From NCBI RefSeq assembly GCF_963855985.1, contig NC_087091.1, positions 13,212,154-13,276,153 of the forward strand: DNA of 64,000 nucleotides, read 5' to 3'. The translations under genes and the position numbers were made by a program. The notes beneath the pieces are model-generated. The model ran no database searches. It had not been told where the DNA came from and saw only the letters and a program-made list of their open reading frames with translations. This document shows positions 26,001 to 35,000 of the stretch, one piece after another. The DNA is from Ostrinia nubilalis (lineage: Eukaryota > Arthropoda > Insecta > Lepidoptera > Crambidae). Every line of letters begins with the position of its first letter. Position 1 is the stretch's first letter.

Positions 26001-29000
26001 ACCGCTAAATAAAGTATTTAATAAGTAACAATAGGAAAAATCCACGGATTTTTTAAAATAAACAGTTTTTTTCGTCTCCTGTAAAGTTGGTAAAAATGAC
26101 TTACGCGGTGTTGTTAGCTAAGGGACGTTATACGTAAATGATGTGAATGGTGTGTGACGAATGTAAATTATACAAGTAGACAAGGAAAAATGTTGGGAAA
26201 GTGAGTCCAATGCACACTTTACAATGGTTTTAAAATTATTTGATTAGAGTATTACAATATTACTTTTCACCCCCAAGACGTTACTACGGAAGAGCAGGGG
26301 TCTACTTTATGTACCTTTCTTGAAACGTTTCGTCGTATTCTTGTACTCTTTTGGGTTTAGGTATTTTTATCTGCCTTAACCTGTGTGTTACTTGGAAAGT
26401 TTGACCGCATATTAACTGGCAGGTCGCCTCACGTCTTCGCCGTCAGTGTTCACGTCGGACGAGTACCGCGCGTGGCTGTCTCGTGCGCCGTCAACCAGCG
26501 CACTGTACGAGACGCTGCGTCCGCGCCTGCCTACCCACTACTCTGCTGAGAATATACACGATGCATTGAAAAACGTAAGTAAATAATTTTGGAACACAGA
26601 TCATAATTTTCATGCGTATGCATCGAATCATATCAAGTGCATGCCAATCCGTAAGAACATTCACCAGCGCGCTATACGAGATGCTGCGTCCGCGCTTACC
26701 CAACGCAATGAAGTATCTTGATCATATTAATGAGGGCTCTCGTTTTAGCACTCACCAGTTGGCGCTACTGTAGAGTCATTAAGTGGCTAAGACAGTGACG
26801 CCAACTGGTGAGCGCTGAATAGGTAGGAGGATTGTCGCATTTGGACTAACCAGGATACTGTCACTCGCTATGTCAAATATTTAGTGAAAAACGATACATA
26901 CCTACCTCGTTTTAAACATCTGGAAACGTTGGTGACTGGCGTTAGGAGTATTATTATTTCTTTGTAACGACTTTTGAAGTAACAAATCTCAATATATTAC
27001 CAGATGGAAAGCGGCAGCCGCTTCGGCTCCTCTCTCGGCCTAGCCGGCGTCGCCGGTCGCCGCATCGAGCGCCCCCGCCACCTGCCCGCGCGATCGCTCT
27101 CCTCCCAGCAGCTGGGGCCCACCGCCGGGGGGTCACCGTCCGCGAGACGCGTCAGACAACTCCTGGAGCTGGGGTCCCGGTTCAACTGCCCCAACCCTAG
27201 CCCTGTGCCTACGCCAAGCTCGCGCCATCAGAGGCATCTTGACATCAATCCCAACGGTGAGTGTTTTCTTGCTCTCCTCCCAGCAACTGGGGCCCACTGT
27301 CGGGGGGTCACCGTCGGTGAGGCGCGTCAGACAACTCCTGGAGCTGGGGTCCCGGTTCAACTGCCCCAACCCGAGCCCCGTGCCCACGCCCAGCTCGCGC
27401 CATCAGAGGCATCTTGACATCAATCTCAACGGTGAGTGTTTTCACTAGTGATGGCGCTGGGGCCCACCGCCGCAGGGGGCTTACCGTCGGCGAGACGCGT
27501 CAGACAACTCCTGGAAGATAAAATGGTCTACTTCCTTCCTTTCTTACAGTCAAAATTCATAAATCGGTCAAAACTACTTTTGACTGCAAAAATCGTTAAT
27601 TCATAATTTCAAGAATTCAGTCAAAATTACTAGCTCTTGAATTGAAGAAATGAAAATTAGTTACTGTACGGTATTGCTAAAACATTTACTGTTTCTATTT
27701 GGGATTCAATTACATGCCTGTTCTTGAAAAACCTTAATTGAGCTTTCCAAATATTTTTATTACAGAGTTCCTAAAATACAAAGTGGAGAAGCCCGGCTCT
27801 GGCGGTCTCTCAGCCTCCATGACGGGTCTGTCCCGCCTCGCGGGCGGGGTTTCTGGCATGCTGTGGGTGCACTTGCTAGCGGGACGAGGACTAAGGCCGG
27901 CGCCGTCCGGGGCTTCCCCGGGGTCGCCGCCGTCCGGGCCTCTGGCGCCGGCCCAGCCGCCAGTGGCGCCAAGAGACTTGTACTGTGTGCTGGAGTGTGA
28001 TCGAGTGCATAAAGCGCGTACTGTGGTGAGTAATCCTTTGTTTCAGCGGTTGTCTTTGTTTTAGACATCATTTTGTGTGGATATCTGTAGACTTTGGCCA
28101 CCTAAGTTTTTAATTTGTATGTCCTTATCATTTAAAAGCTGTAATCACGATCTTGAGTGGAAAACTCGAATATTTTTTTCTATTAATTGCATTCCAAAAA
28201 ACCTTTTTTTTTCACCATAGACTTGATATCCAAGAAAGAGAATATCATAGGCAATAGGTAGTACCTACACTGATAAAATTCCACTGTCCCGATAGGAAAC
28301 CGATTTGATTTCTTTATTAAAATTATCATAACGCTTCTTTTCTTCTTCTTATGTACCTAGTAGTCTTATGTTTTCTCAGCTGGATTCAAAATACTATTAT
28401 TATACCCCGTGTCCATTAGGTCCGCACTGGCGAGCTCCAGTTCGACTGGGACGAGTCATTCGAACTAGAGCTGGTCGACAACCGGCAGCTGGACGTGCTG
28501 GTATACTCGTGGGACCCGCAGCACCGCCATAAGCTGTGCTACCGCGGCGCCGTCACGCTGCCCGACTTGCTGGCGCGCTCGCCGTCGCACCAGCTGGCGA
28601 TAAAGGTACGTTTATCTCTTATTTTCTTCAGGAACATGCATAAACCGTTCTACCAGCTTGGATATCAGAGCCAAAAGCGCAGGGCCTATCCACTAAAAAC
28701 CTGACGATGTCTTCCATAAGCCGTAAATATGTGTTAGGAACGCGAGATACCACCATTGGATATTGCCTCGAGCATTCGTTCTAAGTGCGACCATAATAAG
28801 TGACATACCTCTATGTTTGGCGGCCCAAGCTCCATAGGCTAGAATGCTAGATGATACCACCTGCCAACTGAGAACTTTTTATGAGCAGTCGTCGTTTCAG
28901 CGGACAAAATCCTCCCCCAAGGATTTCCACGAAGACCGATCCTGCGCCGCTCACATCCAGGCAACTCCCGCGACCTTCACCAGATCGTCGGTCCATCTAG

Positions 29001-32000
29001 TGGGAGGCCTGCCCACGCTACGTCTTCTGGCTCGTCAACACACTATTATGAACAGTCAACACAATATTATTTTGTACAGTAAACAGCTGCTGTGACGTCC
29101 CTTTCTCACGATTCAAATCTTTCCCAAAGATGGAGCCCCGAGGAACGTTATACGTGCGCGTACGCCACACGGAGCCGCACGAGTTATTCCGGCGGCGGCC
29201 GGCGCCGTCGCGTATGTCACCGCCGCCATTATTCGGCGCGGAACTAGACGCGGTGGTAGCGCGAGAGATGCGGCCGGCGCACGCGCCGCCGGTACCGCTC
29301 ATTGTACGTCGATGTGTTGAGGAGATCGAGAGAAGAGGGCTGGACATTATTGGTATGTAAATGCCTTTGCAGAAAACAAATGATTGTTAGGACTTTTATC
29401 TAAATGTATAAAAGTGGAAGGTCACTGAATGACTGACTGACTGACTCACTCACTCATCACGAAATCTCAGAAACTACAAGTCCTAGGAGTCTCAAATATT
29501 GCATGTTCGTTTTAGACGTAACGTAGGTACTGACTAAGGCGGGATTTTGGGACCTCTTGGAGTAAAACGGGATCCACGCGTACGAAGTCGCGGGCTGCCG
29601 CGCCGGCAGTAACTTATATAACTTTTGTGACTTCTGTGACTTCTATGACTTCTGTGATTCCTGTGTCTTCTGCAGGCTCCTCTTTCCCACTGGGCACTTT
29701 GGGCACGTGCCCAGGGCCCCGCGACCGAGGGGGCCCCCATCTGCTAATAAGACCTTTTTCCAGAGCCGGACATGTTTGGCTTTTTACGGTCGTGTCTGGC
29801 CTAAAATTGTCTTGTCCGGCCTGTCCGGCTTTTGATAGGCTTTTTATGTGGTTGCCGCGCCAGGCGAAAGTCGAGCTAATTTTTTTATTTATTTATTATT
29901 TATTTATACATTTTAATTAATAATTAAACATCTTGAAAACATCCAATTGCCTAAGGCGGGAATTGAATCCACGACTAGACTAGTTTTGTCCACGCCTCCG
30001 ACTGCATTTGTGAACACTGTCAACCATTATAATTGAAATTCAGAAAAAAATGCAATTTTTAATTTGTTTCCTTCTATGTTTTGAGTACAGTTGGGTAAGA
30101 ATAACAATAGTACTGAACATAATTTTCCGTCACCAGGTCTTTACCGCCTCTGCGGTTCTGCCAGCAAGAAGCGAATCCTCCGAGAAGCGTTCGAGAGGAA
30201 CGCTCGAGGCGTGGAGCTGACGCCCGACTCGGTGCCCGATATCAACGTTATAACCGGCCTGCTCAAGGACTATTTGAGGGAGCTACCGCAACCGCTGTTC
30301 AGCCGGTGTCTGTACCAGATGACACTGGATGCTCTTGGTGAGTCATGAAGATGGATGGTTTTTTGAAGAAAAACATTTTTTTTAATAAAAGCAATAATAT
30401 TAGTGCTACCTATGTGCCAGTTATGTCTCGCTCTCATCAAATGGCGATTCGAGAACGAGACGACATGACCTTTAATGTGTAAGATGCTAGTTCAGATACA
30501 GATATTTGGTTGGGTTATGTTGTATCGATCAAAAGAGACACTGACTTTCCGAGCCTTTAAATCAAACTATGTAGGTATATAGGTACTTACACCAGTATGT
30601 AGATAACAGTTTATCTAATAATGAGATGTGATGCTCAAAGTGGGCTTGCAGCAAGCAAAGTCATAGTTACTATAAACTTTGGGCCAGTATCCCCCTACTT
30701 GATACTTCATCATCAGAATATTTTAACCCTTTACCTACGGGCCCTTGGAAACCCAAAGTCGCCTCTCAATACGGGGTATTTTAACCTATAAAATTGTTTG
30801 CTCCACTTTACATCAAGATATTTTAAAAAGTATGAGACTTACGGTATTGAAATTTGGAATATTATATTCTGCAACTAATGTAGTTTCATAATTACAAGCG
30901 CATTTTACACTTAATTTGCAATTTTTTTGTTTTTTTTTGTCGTAAACCGTGATTTAGTATTGGCTTTGCCAAAATAACAATAGATGCCACCCGTATTGAG
31001 AAGTGACTTTTGACTTGGCAACTATAGGTGCCTCCCGTAGGTAAGAGGTTAAATAGATTAGATTAGACAGCTTCTCCTAAAGCTGTAAGAGTGCTTTAGT
31101 CTTATTGGTGACTGCCAGTAAGTCTAGGTCGCAAAGGAACAGTGTACTAACTACAATCATTTCTAGGCGTCTGCCTCCCCGACGACCGCGAAGGCAACGC
31201 GCGCCTCATGGCCTCGATAGTCGAATGCCTCCCTCGCGCCGCGCGTGCCACCCTCGTCTTCCTCCTCGACCACCTCGCCCTGGTTGTGGCCGCCCAGGAC
31301 CGAAACAAGATGTCCCCTCAACATCTAGCAGTGGCCCTAGCACCACCATTGATGCTGCACTCCCAACCAGCAAATGACCTGGACTACCAAAGACCGATAC
31401 ATGTCCTTCAATGCCTGCTGCAGATCTGGCCGCCGCCTAAGCGTTCAGGTAATGTACCCTCGTTTTTCTGTTTGATAATGGGATAGTTGACACCACCTGT
31501 CATTTAAAATATTAGCTGTCGAAATGCATATTTCCTATATAGATTTTGAATGGCAAATGGAAGCTATGACGTCTGTGTAGCGTAGGTCACTGAGCAAAAT
31601 ATCAATGTTCGTCCGAACCGTTCGTCACTTTGTCGTGGATTGAAAAGACAACGCCAGATTTTGTATGATTGAAAACTAATTGGGTTTTCGGAGCTAGACA
31701 GAAGATTTTATAAAAAGAAGTCATGGAATTATTGGTTCGTGGTGTCAACTACCCAATTTAGTGCGTGGTGACTGGTGATCAACATTAGCATGATATCTTC
31801 TGGACACTTGACATCAGTACTGGTAGTAGGTACAAACGCTTGATTATATTTTGCTGAAGTTACTGTCCAAGGCATGTTCTGTAGAGAGCAGATTGCAAAG
31901 CTGTTCAACTAACAGGTTATGTACGTAATCCATTGACGTGCTTATGTGACTTCTGTGTTAGAAATTAAAATAATTGTGAAAGTTAATTTTAAAATTTGGT

Positions 32001-35000
32001 CGTAAATATTTTCTATCATCCATAAAACATCATTCAATATCACCCTAGTTAGTATTTTACGACAAACTTAAATGTTTATCAATTTGAGTAAAGTTTTAAG
32101 TCCTCAAGATTGTTTTTAAGATTTTTGTGTCACATAGAGCGCATATAACCGTGATTATTTTCTGTAGTTCCTAGACAGTAGTGGCAAGTGGTTGTGGAGA
32201 TCTAAGCGGAACCTTAACGCATGTATGTTTGTAGACAGTTCGGCGCGGCGAGCCAGCAACCGGGCCGCGTGGAAGCAAAGTCAGTGCGTCGCCAGCGGCC
32301 TCAGCCACCCTCCCCCCAGGTGATAAGTAATCCCAACTCACGTGATAAGTAGCCTATCCTCACGAGATAAGTAGGCCTAACCTTTGTTTGTCTCCTTAAC
32401 TTCGAACTCCCTCTATGTTCTTGTGATTTATTTCGTTGCGAGTCCAATGACTGTAAGCTTTCCCCCGGGACAAAATTGACCTTCACTGGTTGGATTTTTG
32501 TTGGCGGTCAGGCTGTGGATCCTGGCTACACAGGAGTTGCAGCGGTGGGAACGAGAGGTGGAAATAGTCTCGCAGTCTAACTCCCACGCGATTAGTACCC
32601 ACTACTGCGTCCAAAACTCTTTTCTAATGACATTACGAGGCAACAATAGTCCAATAACGGATTGGCCTAATAACCGAGGAACGCGGGTTCGTACACCCCC
32701 GGAATATTCAGATAACCCACTCGTAACATACGATATTTTTCCTTACCCGTCGACTCCGTAATCTACTATTGCTTCAAGTCTTTTAGACTTGGAGACGCTC
32801 AGCGTGAAGTAATGTAGATTTGTTTCCGATGAATGGCGCGAGCTAAATACCAAGCCGTGCAACTTTCTTCCACTTTAGGGGAATTGAAAAAATAAAAATT
32901 TTCTAAATCATTTTGTAATTATTATATTTCAACAGTCTAGCTCAGTCTTTCCCAAAGTGGGTGATAACGCCCCCTTGTGGGCGCTGCAGGCTTAAAGGGG
33001 GGCGGTAAGAGACCCAGAAAAAAAATCGGGACGTTGTGTAGAGGCTTGGGAGGCGCTATTTACTAGGAGGTCTCTTAGACACTGACTGAGCACTCGACTC
33101 TCGACTACAAATGGGGGCGCTAAAAAGAATTTATTCTCAAAGTGCGCAGTAGACAAAATAAGTTTGGGAACCGCTGGTCTAGCTGGATGAAATTTATTGT
33201 TGACTAGAATATTTAAAGAAGTCTGGTATTAATTAGATATTTATTGTTGTATTGACGCAGGCCGAGTTCCGCCCTCAGTCAGTCCATATCGGCCTCAAGC
33301 GGCAGCATCAGCAGCATCTCCGCCGCCAGCTCTCTCGGGTCGGCCCGTGCCCGACCGCTCGCCGCCCGCACATGTAAGAACCAACCTTATGTTATACCTG
33401 TTATATACTCAACATCAAATAAACCGCACCTTCCGCGACGCGAACTTTAACGATTTTCTTCTGACACAATCATGGTACCCCAACAATATTGGTGTTATTT
33501 GAAAGCTCAATAAATATTCTTAAAGAAAAACACATTTAATTTGTTAATAAATGGTTAACATATACCATAAATGTGACTTGAAAAAATACCTCACTTTGGG
33601 CCCACCTATGGGATCAATTAGACCAATTTTTATGGTTATAAAACCAAATAATGATCTCACGTGTCCTCTTTAACAGATGGATAGCGATTAATCCCAACTT
33701 AACAGTTTTATAGCCATAAAAGTTGGCTCAAGCGTAACTACCTATTTTTTGAAGAAGTGACTCTGGATCCTTCTAAAGACACATTTTTGGGGTAAAAACC
33801 TTTCCTTTAATGGAATGAAGGTTAGAACTAGGCTTTTAAATGGTGCCAATATTGGTGGGAAGTGGGGATGCATACGTTTGAAAATGCTTGTCGCGGGAGG
33901 TGCGATTTATTTGATGTCGAGTGCTTTGACGCGAGAGTATTTTTAGTAACATTTTGTACAGCTGCTTCTTTACCATCTTCGCCACATGTGTTTACTAGAC
34001 TGGGTTGCACTATCTTACTTTAACAAACGTCGAAATTCTGTCAAACTCCATACAAAAAATACCGGTTAAGGTTATAGTTACGGTTAAAATGAGGTGATGC
34101 AACTCAGCCTAAAACTAGCCTTTACTAAGTGCGTATTTATCACTATTAATATTGATTTATAATTATGGTTACTTGAGCCTATCTGTAGTCAACTCTTTCA
34201 AGTGAGTTTGCTCATTGTCCGTGTATTATAAATATTATTACTTCAAATCGTTTGCGTATTCGAATCGCCATCAAAAGATTTAGTAGTGTGGAACTTAAAC
34301 AGTGCCCCTGTGCAGACGTAAAGTAAACTTAGTTGGTATGAGAAATGTAAATAATTTTAATAATCGAGTTAGTCACATTATCGTTGAGTTTGAAGGCAAG
34401 GCAGAAGGAAGGAATTTTGTCAAATACGCAAACAATTCGAAGATGAAACTTTTTCGTCCTAGAGATAACTGATTGTGTCTAATTTTTTTTGTTATTATAT
34501 GACTAATGTTACAATCTCTCCCACCCAGGTTCTCTCATCAGTCAGGGCCGGCCAATATCGTCCGCAGTCGCCTCTCCGCGGGCCGCTGCCCGCTCCTCCT
34601 CGCTCCCGTCAAGTGACGGTGTCGTCGCCCGGCTCGCCCAGCAGTAGCAGCGGCAGCCACAGCCCCGCCGACACCATCAAGCACACCGGCTCCGTGTCGT
34701 CTATCCTGCGGCAGCCGGAGCGGGCGGCCTCGCCCAGAGGTATGGGGTTCTGTTCTCGATAGGGACATTCCAAGGGAAACTTCAAAATTTTGAGGTCTAC
34801 CCCTTCCATCATTCCAGAGTGATCCCTGAAGAAGCCCTTCACCAATCTCATCATGTCTCCAGGTCTGAGAAAATCCATATGAGTTTGACATTCCCAGAAG
34901 ACTAATTTTGGCCTAGCCGTAGCTCTGATGTATGTTGTTACCCTTATCTGCATGCTACCGTCTCAGTCAAGCGTCATCTCTCTCCTACTGTTCGGTCCTC

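Noticed and set aside
33261..33373. Alternative Ser-rich frame through exon 20 as the main product
   Set aside because: It requires the 32234 acceptor and runs into a stop in exon 21; the other frame stays open to the end of the gene.
34475..34762. Separate small gene starting with Met at 34475
   Set aside because: The Met lies in intron sequence; the body is syd-1 exon 21 entered through the CCACCCAG acceptor.
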